In this document: piece after piece, positions 30,274 to 37,278 of the stretch | How positions within the stretch are numbered: the stretch's first letter is position 1 | Layout: every line of letters starts with the position of its first letter | IMG/VR virus record: IMGVR_UViG_3300043470_002335 | Span: 1 to 38,341 of that record | Source: a virus | Length of the DNA stretch: 38,341 nucleotides | Reading direction: 5' to 3' (one strand) | Made by a program: the position numbers and the translations under genes | Notes under the pieces: generated by a model | The model's database searches: none | What the model was told of the DNA's origin: nothing | What the model saw: the letters and a program-made list of their open reading frames with translations, nothing else

Positions 30274-30519
30274 TTAACAATAATTTAGTATAAAATTTAT
30301 TAATTTTTCATCAACTCCTTTAGCCTCCAATTCTCTATAAACATGGTCAGCATCTAAGCATTCACTTATCCACTTGTTACCATTTATATCTAAAAAGCCT
30401 ATAACATATCCACTATTCATTTCTCCTTCAACTTCGGGAGTTTTCCAAAAGCCTGCCATTGAAATTTGTTCGTTTGGGGTGCTTATCGACACACATTTCT
30501 TAAAATCTATTTCTTGCAT
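30274..30519 (-). CDS. Hypothetical protein, 81 aa
   Basis: Mixed alpha/beta: VSISTPNEQISMAGFWKTPE, then GYVIGFLDINGNKWISECLD and VYRELEAKGVDEKLINFILN. It lies between the two LLAEFMG paralogues and is probably co-expressed with them. No family recognised. Confidence 0.55.
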   Translation of the reverse strand: MQEIDFKKCVSISTPNEQISMAGFWKTPEVEGEMNSGYVIGFLDINGNKWISECLDADHVYRELEAKGVDEKLINFILNYC

Positions 30520-30527
30520 AATTTTAG

Positions 30528-31097
30528 TTATTTATTTTGATTATAATGTTCAACAAAAGAAACACAACCATTGAAAACTCCTTCGATATTCAAATCCGCC
30601 AATGAATAATAAATTTTTTCATAATCTTCCCCCATAAATTCACTTAATGAATAACATTTTTTTACCACTTCTACAAGCAAATTCCAATCCGAATCGTATT
30701 TTAAATATCTTGCAATATTCTCAATTATCTTTTCTTTTTCTATTTCTCGTGTGAAATAATAAGGGCTATCACTCCATGAATAATGCCCTCCATGATATGA
30801 AAGATTATCAAATACTCCCATAAATTCTGCCAACAATTGTTTTTTTGCTACTATGTCCGTAATGGAAACTATTTCTTTTAACTCAATTTGAGATAAATCC
30901 ATATCTATTGTAAATCCTAAGGTAACATCACAACTATTAAAAACATGATTTGCTTTTTCAAGATTATAAGTAATCTCTTTTTTTGCCATTTCTAAAGCCT
31001 CTTCTCTACTATCTGTATATACTACTCCATTATCGAAAGAAGTCCATATTGTGCTTGTAGTTAAGCTATATTCCCATTTTTTGTTTGATTGATTCAT
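30528..31097 (-). CDS. LLAEFMG-family hypothetical, 189 aa
   Basis: N-terminal 70 residues: SLTTSTIWTSFDNGVVYTDS with EEALEMAKKEITYNLEKANH, an extra domain. Then LLAEFMGVFDNLSYHGGHYS, YDSDWNLLVEVVKKCYSLSE and FNGCVSFVEHYNQNK match the 118-aa family. It is the longer version of a duplicated pair. Function unknown. Confidence 0.65.
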   Translation of the reverse strand: MNQSNKKWEYSLTTSTIWTSFDNGVVYTDSREEALEMAKKEITYNLEKANHVFNSCDVTLGFTIDMDLSQIELKEIVSITDIVAKKQLLAEFMGVFDNLSYHGGHYSWSDSPYYFTREIEKEKIIENIARYLKYDSDWNLLVEVVKKCYSLSEFMGEDYEKIYYSLADLNIEGVFNGCVSFVEHYNQNK

Positions 31098-31108
31098 TTT
31101 TTTAATTT

Positions 31109-31444
31109 TTAATAAGTTAAACTATCTAAATAAGTGCTTGGAAATTCCCACGTTATATCCTCATAAACTCGTTCTACAAATTCATTGATAAATTTATCAT
31201 CTATTGTAGGCATAACTCCGTCATAGGATTCTAATAGATATTCCTTTGCTTCTTCTTTGTTAAGCCAATTAGTAACAACTTCTTTTATTCTATTCCTACT
31301 ATAAACATCGTCTATATCCTCTGCATTTTCGGGAATATAACAAGGTGCATCGGGGTTATTTTTGAAATTTTCATCGTTATAATACCCTCCCTCCGCATTG
31401 GATTCTAAGCCGTATTTTTCTATTATTGTATTTAAATTTTCCAT
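31109..31444 (-). CDS. Hypothetical acidic protein, 111 aa
   Basis: Acidic helical protein: GLESNAEGGYYNDENFKNNP, YIPENAEDIDDVYSRNRIKE, then EFVERVYEDITWEFPSTYLD. It overlaps the end of the 92-aa gene by 13 nt, so translation is coupled. No family recognised. Confidence 0.55.
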   Translation of the reverse strand: MENLNTIIEKYGLESNAEGGYYNDENFKNNPDAPCYIPENAEDIDDVYSRNRIKEVVTNWLNKEEAKEYLLESYDGVMPTIDDKFINEFVERVYEDITWEFPSTYLDSLTY

Positions 31445-31710
31445 TTTATATTTAAAATTGATAAAGATTTTAAAAAATTAATAACTTTTTCTTTTTCTTC
31501 TTGTGTAGCCTTCGGGAACATACCATAGTCAGAAGTAAAAAAGCTACTACCTACAAATCCTAAATTGTTTTCTTCCATTTCAAAAGATATATCTTGTATC
31601 TCGTAACAATCAATTGGCTCATCTCCCCAAAATAACTTATTTTCAGCATCCGCCATAGTTACTATATGAATATTTCCATTAATGTTTAAAAATTCTATAA
31701 TTTGCTCCAT
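31432..31710 (-). CDS. Hypothetical protein, 92 aa
   Basis: Alpha/beta: QIIEFLNINGNIHIVTMADA, then PIDCYEIQDISFEMEENNLG, ending with a helix ATQEEKEKVINFLKSLSILN. Acidic middle. No catalytic motif. Second gene after promoter copy 3. Confidence 0.55.
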   Translation of the reverse strand: MEQIIEFLNINGNIHIVTMADAENKLFWGDEPIDCYEIQDISFEMEENNLGFVGSSFFTSDYGMFPKATQEEKEKVINFLKSLSILNIKWKI

Positions 31711-31712
31711 AC

Positions 31713-31979
31713 TTATTTGTTTAAATGATTATTACCTAATAAAATTATATCTGTCTCTATTATATCTTCTTTGGTATTAAACTCTTGAAATCTTAAATCA
31801 AAATTAAGATTATTATCTACTAATAATTTTATATATTGATTCATTTCTTCAATTTGCCAAATTTCAAAAAATTCATCGGGTTTTACTCCTGCAATTCCAT
31901 TTGTTTTATCGCACCAAATAGTATAATAAAATGTATTTTTATCTTTTACTGATTCTAATAAGTTTTTTAAATTTTCCAT
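31713..31979 (-). CDS. Hypothetical protein, 88 aa
   Basis: First gene after promoter copy 3. NLKNLLESVKDKNTFYYTIW, then GIAGVKPDEFFEIWQIEEMN and FDLRFQEFNTKEDIIETDII; acidic and mainly helical. No family recognised. Confidence 0.55.
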   Translation of the reverse strand: MENLKNLLESVKDKNTFYYTIWCDKTNGIAGVKPDEFFEIWQIEEMNQYIKLLVDNNLNFDLRFQEFNTKEDIIETDIILLGNNHLNK

Positions 31980-32014
31980 TTTTTATGATTTTTACTTGTT
32001 AAATAATTTTACTG

Positions 32015-32081
32015 CAAAGTTACTGCGGATTCTATTCTCAATGTTAGCAATTTTGTTGCAATTTTATTAATTTTTGTTGCA
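32015..32081 (-). promoter_or_regulatory. Tandem-box promoter, copy 3
   Basis: On the minus strand: TGCAACAAAA (32081-32072), TGCAACAAAA (32060-32051) 21 bp apart, 28 nt, TAACTTTG (32022-32015), a variant -7 element. It precedes the 88-aa gene. Confidence 0.8.
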
Positions 32082-32089
32082 ACTTTATT

Positions 32090-32407
32090 TTAATTATTTT
32101 TTATTGTGTTTGGTTTAGGCTCTGCCATACTATCCTTTGAGGCACTACCTCCTTCGGGAACAACAAAGTCTTTTTTATCACTATTATAATAATACTTTTC
32201 TGCTTCCTCTATCTCGTGTACATAGGCTAATTTCAAATCTATCTCTCCGTTTTCTATGCACATGAGTCTAATTAGTTTATCGGGTGCATAGTCTTCGGGT
32301 ATTACCTCCACTCCCATGATAGGAAAAATTATTTTGGTGCTTTCAGGTACATATACCATTGGCGTACCTGCCTTGCAACACTTAATTAATTCTTTTATAG
32401 TCTTCAT
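32090..32407 (-). CDS. Hypothetical protein, 105 aa
   Basis: TIKELIKCCKAGTPMVYVPE, then YAPDKLIRLMCIENGEIDLK and EIEEAEKYYYNSDKKDFVVP, with a disordered end (GGSASKDSMAEPKPNTIKNN). No known domain. The stop lies 9 bp upstream of promoter copy 3. It is the last gene of the unit that starts at promoter copy 2. Confidence 0.55.
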   Translation of the reverse strand: MKTIKELIKCCKAGTPMVYVPESTKIIFPIMGVEVIPEDYAPDKLIRLMCIENGEIDLKLAYVHEIEEAEKYYYNSDKKDFVVPEGGSASKDSMAEPKPNTIKNN

Positions 32408-32410
32408 ATT

Positions 32411-33091
32411 CTATTGATTTTCTACTTTTTTATAGATACTCTCTCCGTTGCTAAACGTTGCTAAACGTCCGTACTCTTCACTTGATTCTTTAAAGGCTTT
32501 TTCTACCATTTCAATTGCTTCTGCCTTTGTTTTTTCTACCCATTTAACTATGTTTTTAGCTTGCATAGCTTTTAAGCCTGCGTTCATTTCTGTAGTATAT
32601 AAAAACTCCTCTTCCACTCTGTCCTCGTCTATTTCATAGCCGTTTATCATAACATCATATTCCCAATCCAATGTAGCACCCTCGTAATAACCTGCCACGA
32701 GTTGCATTGTTATTTCAAAGGTACATTCTATATCCCCGAAATTTTTACTTTTTTGCATTTCAAAGAAATTTGTACAAGGATAATTTCTATCCATATCGCA
32801 TTTATTTACGCAATAGCCATACCATTTTTTATACAAAGGATTTTCTTTTAATTTCTCGATAGTACAATCTTTTTGATGTTCTATATCATCTAAATCTATC
32901 TCTTCGGTTTCTACTCCCTCTGAAAGCATATTGTGTCCACAACTTTGGCACTCGTTTAATGTATCTAAATCATATTCCCAATCTCTATGTATTTCCTCAC
33001 AATCTTGACAAACTTTTGTTTGAATCTCTTGGTTTGTAAGTACTACAAAGTAGTTGCTTGCGTTTGTTTTTGCGAAATTACTTGCACCCAT
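32411..33091 (-). CDS. Zinc-ribbon hypothetical, 226 aa
   Basis: N-terminal region: VCQDCEEIHRDWEYDLDTLN ECQSCGHN gives a four-Cys zinc ribbon (CxxC ... CxxC). The rest is acidic and helical: ETEEIDLDDIEHQKDCTIEK, then ITMQLVAGYYEGATLDWEYD and WVEKTKAEAIEMVEKAFKES. It may bind DNA or host RNA polymerase through the ribbon. No specific family. Confidence 0.6.
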   Translation of the reverse strand: MGASNFAKTNASNYFVVLTNQEIQTKVCQDCEEIHRDWEYDLDTLNECQSCGHNMLSEGVETEEIDLDDIEHQKDCTIEKLKENPLYKKWYGYCVNKCDMDRNYPCTNFFEMQKSKNFGDIECTFEITMQLVAGYYEGATLDWEYDVMINGYEIDEDRVEEEFLYTTEMNAGLKAMQAKNIVKWVEKTKAEAIEMVEKAFKESSEEYGRLATFSNGESIYKKVENQ

Positions 33092-33097
33092 ATTTTT

Positions 33098-33346
33098 TTA
33101 TTTTTTAGTGTTATTTAATGTTTTTCTGAAATAATATTGTTCAATGTATCTCAAAGTATCTATAGCTTTAGATGATATTCTATCTTTGCCTATTTCAAAC
33201 CCTATACTTTTAAGATAGGCTTTCTTTGTTTCTATACTATGAATATCTAAAAGATTTTGACTATTTAGCCAATTAAAATAATGTGTATTTTCAATTGGAA
33301 TACTTGTATCTATATCTTTAATTTTGAATAACGTATTTTTAGCCAT
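33098..33346 (-). CDS. Hypothetical protein, 82 aa
   Basis: FKIKDIDTSIPIENTHYFNW, then QNLLDIHSIETKKAYLKSIG and ISSKAIDTLRYIEQYYFRKT. Mainly helical, basic end. No family recognised. It follows the hairpin at 33376-33399. Confidence 0.55.
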   Translation of the reverse strand: MAKNTLFKIKDIDTSIPIENTHYFNWLNSQNLLDIHSIETKKAYLKSIGFEIGKDRISSKAIDTLRYIEQYYFRKTLNNTKK

Positions 33347-33375
33347 TTTAAGCGTGTTTATTTTTGTTTTGAATA

Positions 33376-33399
33376 AGAACGCCCACTCAAGGACGTTCT
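33376..33399 (-). terminator. Hairpin after the 136-aa gene
   Basis: On the minus strand AGAACGTCC and GGGCGTTCT form a 9-bp stem (one T-G pair) with a 6-nt loop. The T-G pair is a mismatch on the plus strand, so the structure belongs to minus-strand RNA. The U-tract after it is weak (TATTC), so it could be a leaky terminator or mRNA-end stabiliser. Confidence 0.45.
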
Positions 33400-33425
33400 G
33401 TTTAAATTTGCTATATTAGAGTAGC

Positions 33426-33836
33426 TTAATTGATAGTAGGTAGATAGTTTAAAAAATAATCTTCATCAAACCATTGCATAGTACCTTTATAATTATCATT
33501 GTATATTAATACTCCATTTGATTCAATTGATTCATAGTGTACCAATACGGCTATGGACTCTTGAAACGTGTCCTTACAAAGTATTTTTGTAGTGTCAAAC
33601 AATATAGTGGCTAATTCCTCTACAAAAAAGTCTACATAAATTTTAACCACAATTGTAGGTTCTATTTGTAGCACTCCATTGGATTCATATTTACCTTCTC
33701 GCAATTGGCACAATATTTCAGTATTGTTTGCTTTTAAGCCTCCATACAATTCAATGATTCTGTCTTTTGTTTTTTCAAAATCTAATTTGCCTAACGTTCC
33801 AATATTCATACCAACGTTTAATTCTATTTTACGCAT
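33426..33836 (-). CDS. Hypothetical protein, 136 aa
   Basis: The frame extends to 33938, but its first 34 codons are the promoter copy 2 sequence, so the ATG at 33836 (MRKIELNVGMNIGTLG) is used. The protein is beta-rich: ELYGGLKANNTEILCQLREG, TIVVKIYVDFFVEELATILF, SIAVLVHYESIESNGVLIYN. First gene after the promoter. No family recognised. Confidence 0.6.
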   Translation of the reverse strand: MRKIELNVGMNIGTLGKLDFEKTKDRIIELYGGLKANNTEILCQLREGKYESNGVLQIEPTIVVKIYVDFFVEELATILFDTTKILCKDTFQESIAVLVHYESIESNGVLIYNDNYKGTMQWFDEDYFLNYLPTIN

Positions 33837-33871
33837 GTTTTTTTCTTTTTTAATGATTAATAAATATGATG

Positions 33872-33937
33872 CAAAATTACTACCTTTGTGTATTGTGTCC
33901 AACAAGTTTTGTTGCAAAAAACACAACTTTTGTTGCA
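33872..33937 (-). promoter_or_regulatory. Tandem-box promoter, copy 2
   Basis: On the minus strand: TGCAACAAAA (33937-33928), TGCAACAAAA (33916-33907) 21 bp apart, 27 nt, TAATTTTG (33879-33872). The region between proximal box and -7 element includes TTGTTGGAC, so a TTG at a -33-like spot is also present. Confidence 0.8.
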
Positions 33938-33941
33938 ATTC

Positions 33942-34172
33942 TTAATAAGTTTTATTTTTATATAGGCTTGAAATTCTTTGGTTACGCACCCTTGTATTTG
34001 TCTTTCTTACTGAAATTCTTATCATTTCAATAAAAGATACTACCAAAAATAAACATCCATAAGATACAATAAAGATATAAATATCAAAGTGCAATATATC
34101 TAAAATCATTGCGTATGTACTTGATATTATTGTTATTGTGCTAATAGCCAGCACTAAAATTGTTTTTTTCAT
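33942..34172 (-). CDS. Small membrane protein, 76 aa
   Basis: Two hydrophobic stretches: MKKTILVLAISTITIISSTY (residues 4-20) and IYIFIVSYGCLFLVVSFIEM (31-50), then a basic tail (VRKTNTRVRNQRISSLYKNK). Two membrane helices with the basic tail in the cytoplasm are likely. It shares its leader (AAATTAAATTAAAGTAAA before ATG) with the 38-aa gene upstream. Confidence 0.6.
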   Translation of the reverse strand: MKKTILVLAISTITIISSTYAMILDILHFDIYIFIVSYGCLFLVVSFIEMIRISVRKTNTRVRNQRISSLYKNKTY

Positions 34173-34183
34173 TTTACTTTAAT

Positions 34184-34300
34184 TTAATTTTTTTTATTAA
34201 TACACGTTTCACATTGGAGGCATAAACCTAATTTATGTTTTTCTACAAAAAATACATTTTTACACGTATTATTTATGCAAAGTATTGGATATTTTTTCAT
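34184..34300 (-). CDS. 38-aa Cys-rich microprotein
   Basis: ATG at 34300, TAA at 34186-34184. It contains LCINNTCKN and, after a Lys-rich strand, LGLCLQCETC: five cysteines, with CxxC pairs. Zinc binding is plausible. Its leader and that of the next gene are near-identical, which supports real translation. The plus-strand ORF covering it looks like a shadow. Confidence 0.55.
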   Translation of the reverse strand: MKKYPILCINNTCKNVFFVEKHKLGLCLQCETCINKKN

Positions 34301-34301
34301 T

Positions 34302-34430
34302 TTACTTTAATTTAATTTTGTTAAGTTTTTCTAAAATTAATACTATAAAAACTATAAATATATACACTAAACAAGGTATAGTTGCTATTTTTAAGTCTGT
34401 GAACAAAAGTTCTTTTAATTCTACTATCAT
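34302..34430 (-). CDS. Small membrane protein, 42 aa
   Basis: ATG at 34430, TAA at 34304-34302 lying just before the next ATG at 34300. One hydrophobic stretch (IATIPCLVYIFIVFIVLILE) flanked by an acidic start and a basic Lys-rich end. Single-span membrane peptide, small enough to resemble known phage effectors. No family recognised. Confidence 0.55.
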   Translation of the reverse strand: MIVELKELLFTDLKIATIPCLVYIFIVFIVLILEKLNKIKLK

Positions 34431-34432
34431 TT

Positions 34433-34672
34433 TTAATCTATTATTTCATTACCAAACGTGTCTAAATTTTTACCCTCAAGTATATATATCATTGCTTCAA
34501 GGCTTTCATCCCCCCCGAATCCTTCTTCTTTTTCATGTACCTGCTTATATCTTATCTCTATAGCTTTTTTAGCTTGTTGTTTTGATAGGTATGCACCTAA
34601 AAGTAAGCCCACCCCGAAACATATAATAAACATCCCGAATAAATTGTAATAGTTTAAACTTGTCTTTTTCAT
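34433..34672 (-). CDS. Small membrane protein, 79 aa
   Basis: One strong membrane helix (NLFGMFIICFGVGLLLGAYL, residues 10-29), then KQQAKKAIEIRYKQVHEKEE and an acidic end. Likely N-out or N-in single-span with a cytoplasmic tail. Preceded by the leader word TATAATCAAA before ATG, shared with two other genes. Confidence 0.6.
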   Translation of the reverse strand: MKKTSLNYYNLFGMFIICFGVGLLLGAYLSKQQAKKAIEIRYKQVHEKEEGFGGDESLEAMIYILEGKNLDTFGNEIID

Positions 34673-34702
34673 TTTGATTATATTTTAAGTTGTTATTTAA
34701 TA

Positions 34703-34951
34703 TTAATTTTCTACTATTTCATTTTCAAAAATAGATTGATACTTTTTTGGTAGTTTTTTATACTTTGTAATTTTGTGTCCACTACTCCATGAATTTATGA
34801 ACGTCTCAAGGATAACAAACGAATTATTTAAGCCACTTAGCACCCAATGCCCCGAACCCAAAACTCCCTCGTTAAATTGGTGCGCTATGCCCCCTTTATC
34901 AATATAATCATTGATTAATTTGTCCGCAGTTTGATAATTGTATAATTTCAT
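34703..34951 (-). CDS. Hypothetical protein, 82 aa
   Basis: LYNYQTADKLINDYIDKGGI, then NEGVLGSGHWVLSGLNNSFV and a basic end (KITKYKKLPKKYQSIFENEI). Alpha/beta. No family recognised. Adjacent gene spacing 30 nt. Confidence 0.55.
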   Translation of the reverse strand: MKLYNYQTADKLINDYIDKGGIAHQFNEGVLGSGHWVLSGLNNSFVILETFINSWSSGHKITKYKKLPKKYQSIFENEIVEN

Positions 34952-34988
34952 ATCTTTATAATTTTAAGTTGTTATTATTTTAAATTTT

Positions 34989-35396
34989 TTATATTGTACT
35001 TTTTGAATAATTATTTACCAATTCTTTTATCTGATTTTCACTATATTTTTTGCAAACATACTCCAATGCTTCTGAAATACTTGTAGCGTTTGGTACTTTT
35101 ATAGTGGCTTTTGTTTTTAAATGTAGTGTATTTAATTCGGGTGCATATTTATGTACCTCCAATCCAATTACTTTATTTTCAATCAAAGATAGTTTTTTCA
35201 ATTCAAACGCTAAATTTACCACCTCTATAGTGAAATTAAATTTTTGAATATTTTCGGACGTTAAAGCCTCTAATTTGTCTATATTTTGAGTATAATAGTC
35301 AATCCTTAGCTTTTTAGCTTTTAACCCGAATTTGCCCTTACAATTCACTTTGTATATGCAATTTTTTACTAATTCTAATTTGTGTAATTTATTCAT
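34989..35396 (-). CDS. Hypothetical protein, 135 aa
   Basis: A GTG-initiated longer frame (to 35420) starts in the TTGCACC hairpin, so ATG at 35396 is taken. KLHKLELVKNCIYKVNCKGK, then IDYYTQNIDKLEALTSENIQ and NATSISEALEYVCKKYSENQ. Lys-rich, mixed alpha/beta. No family recognised. Confidence 0.55.
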   Translation of the reverse strand: MNKLHKLELVKNCIYKVNCKGKFGLKAKKLRIDYYTQNIDKLEALTSENIQKFNFTIEVVNLAFELKKLSLIENKVIGLEVHKYAPELNTLHLKTKATIKVPNATSISEALEYVCKKYSENQIKELVNNYSKSTI

Positions 35397-35414
35397 ATTT
35401 TTTATTTTTACTAC

Positions 35415-35434
35415 TTGCACCCCGAAAGGTGCAA
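35415..35434 (-). repeat. Hairpin upstream of the 135-aa gene
   Basis: TTGCACC and GGTGCAA make a 7-bp stem with loop TTTCGG on the minus strand. No U-tract follows, so it is more likely an mRNA structure than a terminator. A second small hairpin (AGTTG...CAACT) is at 35457-35472. Confidence 0.4.
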
Positions 35435-35476
35435 CGCTTTTGGCTTAAAGTCTATTTATAGTTGCCAAAACAACTT

Positions 35477-35641
35477 TTAGTGTATTATAACTCCATTCGG
35501 AGTACGTTCGATTTTTTTGCCTATAGATTCTAAATATCTATAGTATTCGGCTTTATTCATAGTATATCCACCATTATTTGAATATCCTACACTACTTGGA
35601 ACGTTTGACACTTGTGTTTCTTTTTTTTGATTTTGTACCAT
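35477..35641 (-). CDS. 54-aa protein sharing the GYSNNGGYTM motif
   Basis: ATG at 35641, TAA at 35479-35477. VPSSVGYSNNGGYTMNKAEY then YRYLESIGKKIERTPNGVII and H at the end. The 192-aa gene (28613-29191) carries the same motif and spacing up to NGIIIHD. This gene is basically that module alone. Function unknown. Confidence 0.6.
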   Translation of the reverse strand: MVQNQKKETQVSNVPSSVGYSNNGGYTMNKAEYYRYLESIGKKIERTPNGVIIH

Positions 35642-35674
35642 TTTGATTATAATTTAAATTTATGAATAATTTGT

Positions 35675-35893
35675 TTAATTTGCTTTATTTGATAAATGTA
35701 CTATTTCAGTGCCTAAAATTCGTTGCTTATTGAAATAATCCACTACATCAAAGATATTTAAATAAAATTCCGTTTCGTTCATAAACTCAAAAGAAACGTT
35801 GTTTTGTATCATTTTTGTAGCTAATTTAATAGCTTCTTTTTTGTCCTTAACCTGATAAAAGTTAGTGTATTGATATTCTAAATATTGATTCAT
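35675..35893 (-). CDS. Hypothetical protein, 72 aa
   Basis: YLEYQYTNFYQVKDKKEAIK, then LATKMIQNNVSFEFMNETEF, ending RILGTEIVHLSNKAN. Small alpha/beta protein. It and the 54-aa gene share a repeated 40-bp leader (AAACAAATTATTCA...TATAATCAAAATG). No family recognised. Confidence 0.55.
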   Translation of the reverse strand: MNQYLEYQYTNFYQVKDKKEAIKLATKMIQNNVSFEFMNETEFYLNIFDVVDYFNKQRILGTEIVHLSNKAN

Positions 35894-35934
35894 TTTGATT
35901 ATATTTTAATTTGTGAATAATTTGTTTAATTTTG

Positions 35935-36099
35935 TTATTTATTGGCAAAGTTTTTAATTTTCTTTGCCTTATTAATACCATTTTCAATATTTTTTGCCTT
36001 ACCTTTATTCCAAAGTATTAAGGCTAATGTTTCAATATTATTGTTACAATAATTTAGTAATTCTTTTGCTTCTATTTGAGTTATATTATATAATTTCAT
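35935..36099 (-). CDS. Small basic helical protein, 54 aa
   Basis: ATG at 36099, TAA at 35937-35935. LYNITQIEAKELLNYCNNNI, then ALILWNKGKAKNIENGINKA and KKIKNFANK. Basic and helical; may bind nucleic acid. No family recognised. Confidence 0.5.
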   Translation of the reverse strand: MKLYNITQIEAKELLNYCNNNIETLALILWNKGKAKNIENGINKAKKIKNFANK

Positions 36100-36111
36100 T
36101 TTAGTATAATT

Positions 36112-36447
36112 TTAGTTTAATGAAATTAAAAAGTGTCTATCAAATTTGTAGCCCAATTCCTTTGCTATGTTATTGCACGCTTTTATCCAAAGGCTTGTAT
36201 ATAGCACCATTTTTGGACTTGCTTGAAATGTTTCGCCTAAATACCACAATATAGTATCTTTATTATCTATTTGACTTTGCAAACATTTGTATTTGTGCAT
36301 AGATTCGCTTAACTCACTTTTTGCCTCGTTTAACGTTTCACAATCTTTGAAAATAACATCCCAAACACTTTGTTCTAAATTATCATTGCTTTTGATAACT
36401 CCACTTTTAATCATTGCAAATTTTGCTTTTTTACTTAATTTTTTCAT
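36112..36447 (-). CDS. Hypothetical protein, 111 aa, first gene of the minus block
   Basis: MKKLSKKAKFAMIKSGVIKS, then EQSVWDVIFKDCETLNEAKS and LWIKACNNIAKELGYKFDRH. Helical, basic N-terminus. As the first gene after promoter copy 1 it should be among the earliest made after entry. No family recognised. Confidence 0.6.
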   Translation of the reverse strand: MKKLSKKAKFAMIKSGVIKSNDNLEQSVWDVIFKDCETLNEAKSELSESMHKYKCLQSQIDNKDTILWYLGETFQASPKMVLYTSLWIKACNNIAKELGYKFDRHFLISLN

Positions 36448-36466
36448 TTTATATTTTTTTAAGTTT

Positions 36467-36535
36467 TTAAATATTGTGTTTAACAGGAAACATAGAACGT
36501 CCGTTCACTACAACGCATACCTCTAGCAGTAACAT
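36467..36535 (-). CDS. Leader micro-ORF, 22 aa
   Basis: ATG at 36535 gives MLLLEVCVVVNGRSMFPVKH and stops at 36469-36467, between promoter copy 1 and the 111-aa gene. It could be an upstream regulatory ORF. Chance occurrence is possible. Confidence 0.25.
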   Translation of the reverse strand: MLLLEVCVVVNGRSMFPVKHNI

Positions 36536-36577
36536 TTTTAGTGCTTATGTATCTATCCCTCCCGATTAATAACAATG

Positions 36578-36644
36578 CAAATATACGACATTCCGCACCC
36601 CTATTCCTACAACTTTTGTTGCACAAAATAGTAATTTTGTTGCA
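36578..36644 (-). promoter_or_regulatory. Tandem-box promoter, copy 1
   Basis: On the minus strand: TGCAACAAAA (36644-36635), TGCAACAAAA (36623-36614) 21 bp apart, 28 nt, TATATTTG (36585-36578). It is the outermost copy and faces away from the plus-strand genes. Confidence 0.8.
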
Positions 36645-36694
36645 AAAGTAAAATAATTTCACAAAGGCTTCTATCCCCTCCCTCCCGAATATTT

Positions 36695-36742
36695 GCTATA
36701 ATGGATAATAGAAAGCCAATCCACAGAGAGGCTATAATGGAT
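36695..36742. repeat. Direct repeat GCTATAATGGAT
   Basis: The 12-bp word occurs at 36695-36706 and 36731-36742, 36 bp apart. On this stretch it may be a protein-binding site near promoter copy 1 or an origin element. Confidence 0.45.
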
Positions 36743-36894
36743 GAATATACGGAGTTTGTCCTATACCCAACTCTATATTCTCCCACTCGATACAAAATCG
36801 TGGCTTAGAACGCAAATATGGAGGTCATTATATTTCATCCACTGAAATATTTACACAACTCCCCCGAATTTTCCCCGAATCATATCATAATAAA

Positions 36895-37190
36895 CTCCCC
36901 TCGATTGGGTTAAGTAATTACCGCCCCCACTTGTGTAGCGTACCGCCCGAACGTCCGCCCCTTGCCCTTTGTATATTGTACTAATGGAACGCACCGAGTA
37001 CCCACGTCTATACATTGCCTTATATAACTACCGCCTTATATATGTATAAACTAACTCAAGCCTCCGCCACAACTACCCACGCACCCAAACGAGTGCCACG
37101 AGTACCGCACCCTCGTACCCACTCCCTCCCCTCGCTCCGCTCCGAGTGCCTCCGCCACGTCCTCCGCACCTCCTCCGAGTTATTTTTTTT
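36895..37190. other. GC-rich pyrimidine-biased island
   Basis: The plus strand is dominated by C and T with repeated CCTCCG, CCCAC and CGAGT words, in sharp contrast to the roughly 70 percent AT genome. The minus strand holds GGAGGAGG and GCGGAGG runs capable of two-tier G-quadruplexes. ORFs across it look like shadows (low-complexity, no phage-like protein). Confidence 0.5.
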
Positions 37191-37278
37191 TGAGTATGCA
37201 AAAACTCCACAGAACTTTTCTCAAGGGGGGATTTCAAAATTGGGTTTTGTATGGTGGGCTTCGTAGGGAGGATACCCC

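Noticed and set aside
25603-36644. Repeated boxes as a CRISPR array or transposon ends
   Set aside because: Copies are kilobases apart, each in a promoter position with fixed internal spacing, and no cas gene, transposase or target duplication is present.
36480-36795. Two minus-strand ORFs of 60 and 62 codons across promoter copy 1
   Set aside because: They cover the conserved promoter boxes; the promoter spacing explains the sequence, and the products show no domain.
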